From: Ruminococcaceae bacterium UBA6855
Lineage (GTDB): Bacteria > Bacillota > Clostridia > Oscillospirales > Acutalibacteraceae
Reading direction: 5' to 3'
DNA: 8,052 bases
Assembly (NCBI GenBank): GCA_002451755.1
Contig: DKDF01000085.1
Location: 9,354 to 17,405, forward strand
The position numbers were made by a program, and so were the translations under genes. Positions 1 to 6,764 of the stretch are shown piece after piece. Below the pieces are notes generated by a model, which was not told the DNA's origin, made no database searches, and saw nothing but the letters and a program-made list of their open reading frames with translations. Every line of letters starts with the position of its first letter. Position 1 is the first letter of the stretch.

Positions 1-538
1 AGCTGCACCTTGACGGGCAGAACGGTATCGCGATATAGAGACTGAACGAGCGCTCATCCCCGATGGCGGCTATCTCCTGCTCCGTGCCCGCGACGCTCTG
101 CGCAAGGCGCGCTTTCGGCTCGCTGACAAGTAGCTTTTTTGTAAAATAATCATACGCGCCCTTTTCGCCGAGAGATTCAATGAGCTTCAGCATAAGCTTT
201 GACGGGCGCACGCCGGTGAGTATGCCCCAGGGCGGGACATAGCCTGTAACGGCGCTCAGAGCAGAAAAAAGCTCGCGAGCCATGGTGCGCTCGCACTCGT
301 CCTTTTCGGGCTCGTCCGTCTTTGGAACCTCCGCCGAGCGGGTCTCGGTCTTATCCCCGACATTGACGCGCACGCGCACGGAATATCCGCCGCTCGCGCC
401 TTCGAGATATGTTTCGACCTCGGGCGCTCCGCCTTCGGGCAGAGTGTCCGAGACTGTTATCTTTTCATTAGGAAAGAACACGCGGCAAAGATTCTCCATC
501 TCATAATGGAAATCGTGACCGCAGATATATAGAATCAT
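1..538 (-). CDS. hemZ: HemZ-type coproporphyrinogen dehydrogenase / radical SAM protein, N-terminal part (truncated by window edge)
   Basis: Translating the minus strand from the ATG at 538 gives 179 uninterrupted residues that run off the left edge. The N-terminal domain carries GILTGVRPSK at residues 105-114, a signature of the HemZ family. The visible part ends in IPFCPSRCS at 171-179, the start of the CxxxCxxC radical SAM cluster motif: C174 and C178 are visible and the third cysteine lies just outside. By family knowledge HemZ is related to oxygen-independent coproporphyrinogen III oxidase (HemN), a cytoplasmic enzyme that uses a [4Fe-4S] cluster and S-adenosylmethionine. Whether members of this clade make haem or do another radical reaction is not settled by the sequence. 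The start is 10 bases after the stop of the upstream hydrolase gene, and AAGGA overlaps that stop, so translational coupling is likely. It is the last visible gene of the recJ-rel operon. Confidence 0.88.
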   Translation of the reverse strand, partial: MILYICGHDFHYEMENLCRVFFPNEKITVSDTLPEGGAPEVETYLEGASGGYSVRVRVNVGDKTETRSAEVPKTDEPEKDECERTMARELFSALSAVTGYVPPWGILTGVRPSKLMLKLIESLGEKGAYDYFTKKLLVSEPKARLAQSVAGTEQEIAAIGDERSFSLYIAIPFCPSRCS

Positions 539-548
539 AGGCGTTTCC

Positions 549-1202
549 TTAAAGCTCTCCTCCGGGTATTTTTCTTAAATATCTGTTTCTGACCCGCTCC
601 TCGGAGAGCGTGGTGGAGCGGTTATGCCCGGTATAGACGGTATATTCGCCGTCAAGGGCGGCAAGGCGCTTAAGGCTTTCGACCATAGCCTGCCAGTCGC
701 CGCCGGGGAGGTCGGTTCTGCCGACGGTGCGGCAGAAAAGAGTATCGCCCGAGAACATCACGCGCTCGGTTTCTTCGAGATAGCACACGCCGCCGAGGGT
801 GTGTCCGGGGGTGTGGATAGCGTGGAGAGTGATATCCCCTATCTTCGCCTCAAAGCCCTCTTCCGCGAGCAGGTCGTAATCGACATATTTCTGGATGCCG
901 TGATCGACATGGGTCGCGAGGCTGATATCCTCGCACTTGAGGCAGGCGCTGTCATAGGGGTGGATAGCTATTTTCGCATCCGGGTAGTCGTCTTTTATAT
1001 GCGCGACGCCGAGGATGTGGTCATAGTGACCGTGGGTGAGAAGAATATACTTGAGATTTTTCACTTCATCGCGGAGAACCGCTTTCAATTCATCCGTGTA
1101 GTCGCCGGGATCGATAACCGACGCCTCGCCGCTGTGTTCGTCTATAACGACATAGCAGTTCGCCTGGACGGGTCCCATGGGCAGAGTGTGTATTTTCATC
1201 AT
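549..1202 (-). CDS. Glyoxalase II-like metallo-beta-lactamase-fold hydrolase
   Basis: The protein is 217 residues from the ATG at 1202. The metal-binding motif THGHYDH gives H57, H59, D61 and H62. Further ligands are H134 in HTPGHT, D153 in SGDTLF and H193 in YTGHN, so the set expected for a dinuclear glyoxalase II/YcbL-like enzyme is complete. GRTDLPGGDW is also typical of this subfamily. The probable reaction is cytoplasmic thioester hydrolysis of a hydroxyacylglutathione-type or other thiol adduct; the true substrate is unknown in Clostridia, many of which lack glutathione. The usual GHGPxT near the end is GHNRST here, a small departure. I chose the 1202 start because GGAGG (1211-1215) lies 8 bases before it, and this ATGATGA overlaps the dtd stop. 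An ATG at 1217 overlaps the Shine-Dalgarno sequence itself and is unlikely. The gene sits between dtd and hemZ in the operon. Confidence 0.9.
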   Translation of the reverse strand: MMKIHTLPMGPVQANCYVVIDEHSGEASVIDPGDYTDELKAVLRDEVKNLKYILLTHGHYDHILGVAHIKDDYPDAKIAIHPYDSACLKCEDISLATHVDHGIQKYVDYDLLAEEGFEAKIGDITLHAIHTPGHTLGGVCYLEETERVMFSGDTLFCRTVGRTDLPGGDWQAMVESLKRLAALDGEYTVYTGHNRSTTLSEERVRNRYLRKIPGGEL

Positions 1203-1660
1203 TTGTCTTTCCTCCATATATCGGTATCAAGCATGATAGTGACGGGACCGTCGTTCGCTATATCGACCGCCATATCTGCGCCGAAGATACCTTTTTCGAC
1301 TTTCTTGACTCCGTTCGCGGAGAGCTCGGAGCAGAACAGCTCATATAATCTGTTCGCTTCATCGGGCGCGGCAGAGAGCGTGAATGACGGTCTGTTGCCC
1401 TTTTTGCAGTCGGCGCAGAGAGTGAACTGCGATATGGCGAGAATCTCGCCGCCGACATCGTTGACGCTGAGATTCATTTTTCCGTTTTCGTCCTCGAATA
1501 CGCGCAAGCGCGCTATTTTGCCGGCGAGCAACGCCGCCTGCTCATCGGTGTCGCCCTCGACAACGCCGAGCAGGACATTGAAGCCCTTGCCTATCTCGCC
1601 GACGGTCTTTCCGTCAACGGAAACTTTTGACGATGTGACGCGCTGAACAACAGCTCTCAC
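1199..1660 (-). CDS. dtd: D-aminoacyl-tRNA deacylase Dtd
   Basis: The protein is 153 residues, close to the usual ~145-150. It begins MRAVVQRV and carries both family signatures: SQFTL at 77-81 and the NxGPVT-type motif NDGPVT at 136-141, whose cis Gly-Pro reads the chirality of the substrate. Dtd removes D-amino acids (and glycine misloaded on tRNA-Ala) from tRNA in the cytoplasm, a translation quality-control step. The start codon is GTG at 1660, with AGGGGG 7 bases upstream. The gene begins 33 bases after the rel stop, and its TGA overlaps the ATG of the next gene by 4 bases. Linkage of rel and dtd is a conserved Firmicute arrangement. Nothing looks broken or unusual. Confidence 0.96.
   Translation of the reverse strand: MRAVVQRVTSSKVSVDGKTVGEIGKGFNVLLGVVEGDTDEQAALLAGKIARLRVFEDENGKMNLSVNDVGGEILAISQFTLCADCKKGNRPSFTLSAAPDEANRLYELFCSELSANGVKKVEKGIFGADMAVDIANDGPVTIMLDTDIWRKDK
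1211..1215 (-). promoter_or_regulatory. Ribosome binding site deciding the hydrolase start
   Basis: A perfect GGAGG on the minus strand lies inside the 3' end of dtd, 8 bases before the ATG at 1202. The site overlaps the alternative ATG at 1217, which rules against that longer start. The start codon overlaps the dtd TGA (ATGA), an arrangement typical of translational coupling. Confidence 0.75.
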
Positions 1661-1693
1661 GGTGATTCCCCCTTGGACTTGCGATAATTGGCA

Positions 1694-3955
1694 TCAGGTT
1701 GCGGCTCTCTCGACGCTGAGCACGCCGTCGATTCGCTCGATTTTGGCGGCGACGCTCTTGAGATGCTCGATTCCCGAGACGGTTATGGTCATAGAGAACG
1801 TGCTTCTGCCGTCCTTGAAATTCCTTGTGTTTATATCATTTATCATGACATGCATATTGGCGAGCTGGACGGAGATATCCGCGAGCATGCCGACCCTGTT
1901 GAGGCAGGATATCATGAGCGTTGCGCGGAAATCCTCTTTTATGGCACTGTCCCAATATGCGTTTATCCATCTGTCTTTATCGCCGCAATGCTCGAGATCC
2001 TTCGGGACATTGCTGCAGTCGCGCGTATGGATCGACACGCCGTGGCCGCGGGTAATAAAGCCGATTATACTGTCGCCCGGGAGCGGATTGCAGCAGCGCG
2101 AGAACTTGACAAGGCAGTTGTCGATGCCCTCGACTATAACGCCTTCGCTGCTCTTGACGCGCTTTTTCGGCTGGGTGAGCACTATTTCCGGCGGAGCGGA
2201 CGCCTTGACTATCTTGTTATACTCGTCTTTTATATGCGGCATCATGCGGATGAGCGACACGCCGCCGTAGCCGATAGCGGCATAGAAATCCTCGACCGTG
2301 TCGAAATGCTGGCGCTCCGCGATGCGCTGGAGGAACGACTTCATCTCGTCATCCGGCAGGCGGATAAAGCTGCGCCTGAACTCGCGCTCGACCTCCGCCT
2401 TGCCCTCGGCGATATTCTCGTCGCGGCGCTCTTTCTTGAACCAGTTGCGGATTTTGCTGCGCGCCTCGCTCGTCTTGACTATCTTGAGCCAGTCGCGGCT
2501 CGGTCCCTTGCCGGGCTGAGACGAAGTCAAGACATCGACTATTTCGCCCGTCTTTACCTGATAGTCAATCGGCACGATGCGCCCGTCGACCTTTGCGCCG
2601 GTCATGCGATTGCCGATGGCGGAGTGAATGGCATAGGCGAAGTCGATAACGGTCGCGCCTATGGGCAGGTTTATAACATCGCCCTTGGGAGTGAACACAA
2701 ACACTTCTTCGGGGACGAGATCGCTCTTTATCGTTCTGACGATATCCTCGACATCCTCGGAATCACTCTGGCTCTCGAGCATCTGGCGAATCCACGCGAG
2801 ACGCTTGTCGAAATTGCCGCTCGCGGTGCCGCCGCCGAGCTTATACTTCCAGTGCGCGGCGATACCGTATTCAGCCGTCTGATGCATTTCCCATGTTCTT
2901 ATCTGAACCTCAAACGGTATTCCCTCTTTGCCGATAACGGTAGTATGCAGAGACTGATACATATTCGGCTTCGGGGTCGAGATATAATCTTTGAAGCGGT
3001 TCGGGATCGGGCGGAACATATCGTGGATAACGCCGAGGCAGTTATAGCAATCGATAACAGACTCGACTATTATTCTGACGGCGTAGATATCATAGATCTC
3101 GTCAAAGGTCTTGCCGCCGATATACATTTTGCGGTAGATTCCGTGAACGCTCTTTATCCTGCCCTCGACCTTGCAGCCGGAGACAAGCGGATCGACGCGC
3201 TCCTTTATCTTTTCGATTATGCTGTCGAGGAACTCCTTGCGCGACGCGCTCTGGGAGTTGAGATAGTCCTCAATCTCTTTATACGCGACGGGGTCGAGGC
3301 AGATAATGGCTCTGTCCTCAAGCTCCTCTTTTATCGTTCTGATACCTAAGCGGTGAGCGATGGGGGCATATATTTCGAGAGTTTCAAGAGCTGTTTCGCG
3401 GCGCTTCTCTTCGCGGACATAGCCGATGGTTCTCATGTTATGCAGTCTGTCGGCGAGCTTGATAATAATAACTCGGATATCATTCGACATTGCGAGGAGC
3501 ATTTTGCGGATATTTTCCGCCTGCGCCTCCGCCTTTGTTTCGGTAGGCACCTTTGCGAGCTTTGTCACGCCGTCGACTAACTGGGCTATCTCATCGCCGA
3601 ACTCGCGCTCGATATCCGCCTTTGTGACATCGGTATCCTCAACAGTGTCGTGCAGGAGAGCCGCCGCCACCGACTGGCTATCCATGCCGAGGTCTGCGAG
3701 AATCGAGGCGACGGCTATCGGGTGGATTATATACGGCTCGCCGGACTGGCGGAGCTGGTTCTTGTGATGCTCCTTTGCCATATCATAGGCGCGCTTCACC
3801 GTTTCAAGCTCGTCGTCGCGGTACATGGTCTTTATTTTTTCATAGAGCTTGTCAAAGCCGTCGTCAAAGGAAGAGCTGCCGTCGGTGAAATCCGCCTGAC
3901 GGTTCATCTTCTTCTCCTCGGTCTCGCCGTTTATTTTTTCTTCCCACGATCTCAT
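1694..3955 (-). CDS. relA: Bifunctional (p)ppGpp synthetase/hydrolase Rel (RelA/SpoT long form)
   Basis: Cytoplasmic stringent-response enzyme that makes (p)ppGpp from ATP and GDP/GTP on starved ribosomes and hydrolyses it. It is 753 residues (B. subtilis RelA is about 734). Numbering is from the 3955 start. The HD hydrolase domain (about 50-190) keeps H78, HDTVED at 102-107, D169 and N173. The synthetase domain (about 240-370) has DIYAVRIIV with D289, RFKD at 320-323 (the RxKD form of bifunctional enzymes), MYQSLHTTV around Y333 and EVQIRT with E349. Then follow a TGS domain (about 418-478), a conserved Cys/His segment (614-647, FSRCCNPLPGD) and a C-terminal ACT domain (about 677-751). The synthetase motif usually close to GRPKHxYSIYRKM reads GRIKSVHGIYRKM here. 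Start: ATG at 3955 has AGGAG at 3963-3967 with 7-base spacing. ATG at 3970 has no good site; ATG at 3907, with GAGGAG 6 bases upstream, is a real alternative giving 737 residues. It follows recJ closely. Confidence 0.97.
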   Translation of the reverse strand: MRSWEEKINGETEEKKMNRQADFTDGSSSFDDGFDKLYEKIKTMYRDDELETVKRAYDMAKEHHKNQLRQSGEPYIIHPIAVASILADLGMDSQSVAAALLHDTVEDTDVTKADIEREFGDEIAQLVDGVTKLAKVPTETKAEAQAENIRKMLLAMSNDIRVIIIKLADRLHNMRTIGYVREEKRRETALETLEIYAPIAHRLGIRTIKEELEDRAIICLDPVAYKEIEDYLNSQSASRKEFLDSIIEKIKERVDPLVSGCKVEGRIKSVHGIYRKMYIGGKTFDEIYDIYAVRIIVESVIDCYNCLGVIHDMFRPIPNRFKDYISTPKPNMYQSLHTTVIGKEGIPFEVQIRTWEMHQTAEYGIAAHWKYKLGGGTASGNFDKRLAWIRQMLESQSDSEDVEDIVRTIKSDLVPEEVFVFTPKGDVINLPIGATVIDFAYAIHSAIGNRMTGAKVDGRIVPIDYQVKTGEIVDVLTSSQPGKGPSRDWLKIVKTSEARSKIRNWFKKERRDENIAEGKAEVEREFRRSFIRLPDDEMKSFLQRIAERQHFDTVEDFYAAIGYGGVSLIRMMPHIKDEYNKIVKASAPPEIVLTQPKKRVKSSEGVIVEGIDNCLVKFSRCCNPLPGDSIIGFITRGHGVSIHTRDCSNVPKDLEHCGDKDRWINAYWDSAIKEDFRATLMISCLNRVGMLADISVQLANMHVMINDINTRNFKDGRSTFSMTITVSGIEHLKSVAAKIERIDGVLSVERAAT

Positions 3956-3962
3956 CGGATCA

Positions 3963-3967
3963 CTCCT
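3963..3967 (-). promoter_or_regulatory. Ribosome binding site deciding the rel start
   Basis: AGGAG on the minus strand lies 7 bases before ATG 3953-3955. It falls inside the codons of the longer reading that begins at 3970, so it argues for the internal start. A second candidate site, GAGGAG 6 bases before the ATG at 3905-3907, cannot be excluded. Confidence 0.6.
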
Positions 3968-3984
3968 CATTATCTTGCCGCTGT

Positions 3985-6024
3985 TTATAAAAAGCTTCTT
4001 ATATGTTTCATCAGTTGCGCGTCCTCAAGGTTCACCTTGGGGCTCTGTTCGTTGACAACAATGCTGCCCGCGGGCGAGCGGTTGAGAACGCCGGTCTGCA
4101 CCATAACTTCGACTGCGCTCGCGACGGCGCAAATTCTGTCCGCCTCGAAGCCGGAGCGCAGGCAGAGCATCTCATACTCGGCGCTCCATGAGCCGCGCCG
4201 TTTAATCTGGGTATACACCGCGCCGCAGAGGCTTCTGTCCGGGAGAGCGGCTCTCGCCTGCTCCACGGTCAGCTCCTCGCCGTGCATGACGCGGTCAAAG
4301 AGCCGAAGCCCCTCAAGGACTTTTATATCGTCGCTGCCCGACGGGCGTATATTCCTGATATATACGCCGATGCGGACACTCCCCTGATACTCGTTCCTGT
4401 CGAGATTGACGGCGAGGTCAACTGTATCGCCGACGCTGTAGAAGAACGAGCGCTCGCTCATGCCGAAATACATGGCAAAGATGCGCGTATCGCCCTTTGA
4501 GACGGTTATTCGCATATGCTTGCCGTTGCCGACGGGAGAAAAGCCCTCTATCTTCATGCCGTAAAGCCCGAAGACAGGCTGGGGGTTGCCCGCCCCGAAC
4601 GGTTCGAGGGACGAGACGGCGTCGAGAATATCTAAAGATATGTGCGCGGGATTGATTTTCAAATCTATATTCTGAACCGGAAACGGCATCTCGGTATTAA
4701 GCGAATATTCCGTTATCTCCGAGCGCAGCTGTTCGATGTCTTTCGCCATGAGCGAGAGTCCCGCCGCCTGAGTGTGACCGCCGAAATGGGTCAGCAGATG
4801 CTTTGAATTTTTTATCGCATCATAGAGCGAGAAGCCCTCGATGCTGCGTCCAGAGCCGCGCGCCGTGCCGTCCTCTGTATTGCGCGAAATTATTATGCAC
4901 GGTTTTGAATATTTTTCCTGAATCCTCGCGGCGACAATGCCGATAACGCCGTTGTGCCAATCGTCGCCGTCAACAACAATGACGGGGGCATAGCGTATCT
5001 CCGGATGCTCAAATAATTTCTGTTCGACCTCGGCAAAAATCTCGCTTTCAATCGCCTGGCGCGTTCTGTTCGCCTCGTTTATCTCCTGCGCGAGCCCGTT
5101 TGCAGTCTCGGGGTCGTCGCTGAGCAGAAGCTCGAGCGCGCGGTTGGCGGAGCCCATTCTGCCCGCCGCATTGATGCGCGGCGAAATCGTGAACGCAACG
5201 GAAGTCGCGTTGACATATTTATTACCCGCTCCGGCAACATCGAGAAGTTCGTTTATACCGGCGCGCGAGCGGTTGTTGATGCTGCGGAGTCCCGCTTTGA
5301 CTATCGCGCGGTTCTCGCCGGTGAGATTGACAACATCGCTTATAGTGCCTATTGCGGCGAGGTCTGCGAAGTCTTCGATAACTGCTGTGTCATCCTCGAG
5401 CTCCATGGCGCAAGCCAGCTTGAATGCAACGCCCGCTCCGCACAGCTCCTTAAACGGACCGGTGTAATCCGCGCGCTGAAGATCGACTATCGCCTCGGCG
5501 CGGGGCAGAACATCGGGAACTTTGTGGTGGTCGGTTATAACGACCTCCATGCCGAGCTCATATGCACGCTCTGCAGCGTCTGCGGCGCTGACTCCGTTAT
5601 CGACCGTCACTATCAGCTGAGCGCCCATATCTTTGAGCTTTTCGACCGCGCCGACGCTCAGACCGTAACCCTCGGTCAGCCTGTCCGGGATATACCACAG
5701 GACATTCGCGCCCTTTGACTCAAGATATGTATAGAGAAGAGCGGTTGAGGTGACGCCGTCGGCATCGAAATCGCCGAATATCGCTATGCACTCGAAATTA
5801 TCTATCGCGCGGTTTATGCGCTCGACCGCCTTGTCCATATCCGGCAGGGCGAACGGATCGAGAGTAAAGAACGGGTTCGGGTCGAAGAAATCTTCTATCT
5901 CTTCGTCGTCGCGAAGTCCGCGTATAACGGCAAGCAGCGCGGCGATAGGATTGAGGCTGTGTTCCTCGGCTATCTGAGCCGCGAGATCCTTGTCATATGA
6001 AGCTGCAAGCCATCTTTTACGCAT
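3985..6024 (-). CDS. recJ: Single-stranded-DNA-specific 5'-3' exonuclease RecJ
   Basis: The protein is 679 residues, a DHH/DHHA1 phosphoesterase acting in recombinational and mismatch/base-excision repair in the cytoplasm. DHH motifs are in order: GDFDADG at 84-90 (D85, D87, D89), TVDNG with D142, TDHH at 164-167, and DLAAIGTISD with D221 and D230. SPRINAAGRMG (281-291) follows. The DHHA1 domain includes VIGIVAARIQEKYSKP (360-375) and FGGHTQAAG (414-422). An OB-fold-like region (about 450-560) and a C-terminal extension of roughly 110 residues follow, as in Firmicute RecJ; it is longer than E. coli RecJ (577) and shorter than B. subtilis (about 786). All metal ligands appear intact. The start ATG at 6024 is preceded by AAAGGA at a rather long 11-base spacing. 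It is the first gene of the operon, just downstream of a strong promoter, and ends 29 bases before the preferred rel start. Confidence 0.97.
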   Translation of the reverse strand: MRKRWLAASYDKDLAAQIAEEHSLNPIAALLAVIRGLRDDEEIEDFFDPNPFFTLDPFALPDMDKAVERINRAIDNFECIAIFGDFDADGVTSTALLYTYLESKGANVLWYIPDRLTEGYGLSVGAVEKLKDMGAQLIVTVDNGVSAADAAERAYELGMEVVITDHHKVPDVLPRAEAIVDLQRADYTGPFKELCGAGVAFKLACAMELEDDTAVIEDFADLAAIGTISDVVNLTGENRAIVKAGLRSINNRSRAGINELLDVAGAGNKYVNATSVAFTISPRINAAGRMGSANRALELLLSDDPETANGLAQEINEANRTRQAIESEIFAEVEQKLFEHPEIRYAPVIVVDGDDWHNGVIGIVAARIQEKYSKPCIIISRNTEDGTARGSGRSIEGFSLYDAIKNSKHLLTHFGGHTQAAGLSLMAKDIEQLRSEITEYSLNTEMPFPVQNIDLKINPAHISLDILDAVSSLEPFGAGNPQPVFGLYGMKIEGFSPVGNGKHMRITVSKGDTRIFAMYFGMSERSFFYSVGDTVDLAVNLDRNEYQGSVRIGVYIRNIRPSGSDDIKVLEGLRLFDRVMHGEELTVEQARAALPDRSLCGAVYTQIKRRGSWSAEYEMLCLRSGFEADRICAVASAVEVMVQTGVLNRSPAGSIVVNEQSPKVNLEDAQLMKHIRSFL

Positions 6025-6053
6025 AGGGTTACCATTCCTTTCGATAATAGTTA

Positions 6054-6083
6054 ATTATACCATGTATATAGCGGTTTTATCAA
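6054..6083 (-). promoter_or_regulatory. Sigma-A promoter of the recJ-rel-dtd-hydrolase-hemZ operon
   Basis: On the minus strand, -35 TTGATA (6078-6083) is followed by an 18-base spacer and a perfect -10 TATAAT (6054-6059). TGG directly before the -10 makes it an extended -10 promoter. Transcription should start at about 6045-6048, leaving a leader of only 20-25 bases before the recJ ATG, with no room for a riboswitch. It lies downstream of the terminator of the preceding gene, so the operon is transcribed independently. Five of six bases match the -35 consensus, so basal expression should be strong. Confidence 0.8.
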
Positions 6084-6125
6084 GAGTTTCGGCAGAAAGT
6101 TCGGCTTTTCGGCGGCGCGGGACAT

Positions 6126-6156
6126 AAAAAGAGCAGACCGGCTGACCGGTCTGCTC
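6126..6156 (-). terminator. Rho-independent terminator of the small membrane-protein gene
   Basis: A perfect 11-bp inverted repeat, GAGCAGACCGG and CCGGTCTGCTC, encloses a 4-base loop. On the minus strand it is followed by five T's (6126-6130). There is no T-tract on the plus-strand side, so it works for leftward transcription. It begins 21 bases after the stop codon of the membrane-protein gene and separates that gene from the recJ promoter. Confidence 0.93.
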
Positions 6157-6177
6157 CGTGGATTGATATTTGTTGTT

Positions 6178-6600
6178 TTATGCTTTTGCCGCCGCAGGCT
6201 TTCTCGCGGTCAAAATAAGATTCAGCGCGGCTATGAGCGTGAAGGCGATGAGCACGGGATAGAAAACGCCGTAATCGCCCATGATATATCTCAGCCCATA
6301 AAACGCGGTAAGCGGCGAAACGACCACCGACACCACTGCGCCGGAAATGATGCCTTTCACGGCGAGCAACCCGACTGTTGAAGCGATCGCCGAGAATGCG
6401 GCGAAGCACGCCGAGACAACAGCGAACGCACGATTCTTCGCGACAACGGGCAGGACAAAGAGGCTCGCGCAGAAGACGAGGGAGAAAACGAAGCCCAAGA
6501 CGGACGGGGTATCGCCCCAAATCATGTTCTGAATGTTCAACGCAGTTGCAAGGACAAACGCAGCTGCGGTCGATACGATGCAAATAACTGTTTTTTTCAT
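6178..6600 (-). CDS. Small polytopic membrane protein of unknown function (140 aa)
   Basis: I do not recognise the family. The product is 140 residues, nearly all hydrophobic. Segments likely to span the membrane are about 4-22, 36-57, 61-80, 84-104 and 119-135, giving about five helices (estimated by eye). Short charged linkers include KNR near residue 60, and the C-terminal tail is basic (ARKPAAAKA). No catalytic motif is visible. I chose ATG 6600 because a perfect GGAGG (6609-6613) lies 8 bases upstream. The frame stays open to 6696, but the extra residues are encoded by AT-rich intergenic sequence and include the operator-like repeat. The gene is alone between its own upstream region and a strong terminator, hence probably monocistronic. 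Its base composition matches the housekeeping operon rather than the AT-rich block to its right. It may be a small transporter-like or stress membrane protein, but nothing shows this. Confidence 0.8.
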   Translation of the reverse strand: MKKTVICIVSTAAAFVLATALNIQNMIWGDTPSVLGFVFSLVFCASLFVLPVVAKNRAFAVVSACFAAFSAIASTVGLLAVKGIISGAVVSVVVSPLTAFYGLRYIMGDYGVFYPVLIAFTLIAALNLILTARKPAAAKA

Positions 6601-6608
6601 TTCAGTCA

Positions 6609-6613
6609 CCTCC
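6609..6613 (-). promoter_or_regulatory. Ribosome binding site fixing the start of the membrane-protein gene
   Basis: GGAGG on the minus strand lies 8 bases before ATG 6598-6600. The site falls in a possible hairpin: TCACC at 6615-6619 can pair with GGTGA at 6606-6610, around a CGGA loop. Part of the Shine-Dalgarno sequence could therefore be hidden. Confidence 0.7.
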
Positions 6614-6625
6614 GGGTGAAATGAA

Positions 6626-6651
6626 TTAGTTAGTATGTTGTTACTTACTAA
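6626..6651. promoter_or_regulatory. Operator-like inverted repeat upstream of the membrane-protein gene
   Basis: On the plus strand, arms TTAGTTAGTA (6626-6635) and TACTTACTAA (6642-6651) are inverted repeats matching at 9 of 10 positions around the 6-base centre TGTTGT. The element sits 26-51 bases before the start codon. Upstream of it a weak promoter can be proposed (TTGTCT at 6683-6688, TATTCT at 6662-6667, spacing 15, poor). That would place the repeat near the transcription start, where a repressor would block initiation. It has no T-tract and low GC, so it is not a terminator. The regulator is unknown. Confidence 0.45.
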
Positions 6652-6701
6652 TCCTACATTTAGAATATGCAGGAAATATATAAGACAACATAACATTTTA
6701 A

Positions 6702-6725
6702 GAAACTTTCATACATCTAAGTTTC
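6702..6725 (-). terminator. Weak candidate terminator downstream of the lectin gene
   Basis: A 7-bp perfect inverted repeat, GAAACTT and AAGTTTC, encloses a 10-base loop about 40 bases after the lectin-gene stop. It is AT-rich and followed only by TTAAAATG rather than a true T-run, so it may be chance. No better terminator is seen between 6652 and 6764. The 164-base gap from 6601 to 6764 otherwise holds only the operator-like repeat and a poor promoter. Confidence 0.2.
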
Positions 6726-6764
6726 ACTTTATACATTATTTGGCATATATTATTAGTAAATTAT

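Noticed and set aside
549..1217. Hydrolase start at 1217
   Set aside because: That ATG overlaps the GGAGG ribosome site, and homologues begin near MKI; the start at 1202 fits better.
624..1646. A 340-codon open frame on the plus strand
   Set aside because: It is antisense to both the hydrolase and dtd, crosses their junction and resembles no protein family. It is a shadow of biased codon use.
1688..3349. A 553-codon open frame on the plus strand
   Set aside because: It lies fully antisense to rel, whose domains and catalytic residues are unmistakable. Its translation is low-complexity, rich in A, R, D and L as expected of the complement of GC-rich codons, and no ribosome site was found.
3650..4387. 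A 245-codon plus-strand open frame spanning the recJ/rel junction
   Set aside because: It is antisense to two well-identified genes, with no recognisable domain or promoter.
6025..6053. Possible riboswitch or leader peptide before recJ
   Set aside because: Only about 20-25 bases separate the predicted transcription start from the ATG, too short for either.
6131..6156. Possible transposon end or operator at the 11-bp palindrome
   Set aside because: The GC-rich perfect stem, short loop and adjacent T-tract just after a stop codon are fully explained by an intrinsic terminator.
6080..6583. Minus-strand 167-codon frame rich in R, C and H, overlapping the membrane-protein gene
   Set aside because: It runs in another frame through the membrane-protein gene, the terminator and the -35 region, and has an implausible composition.
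6178..6696. Longer form of the membrane protein starting at 6696
   Set aside because: The extra 32 residues are encoded by AT-rich intergenic DNA containing the inverted repeat and the Shine-Dalgarno sequence. The ATG at 6600 has an ideal GGAGG.
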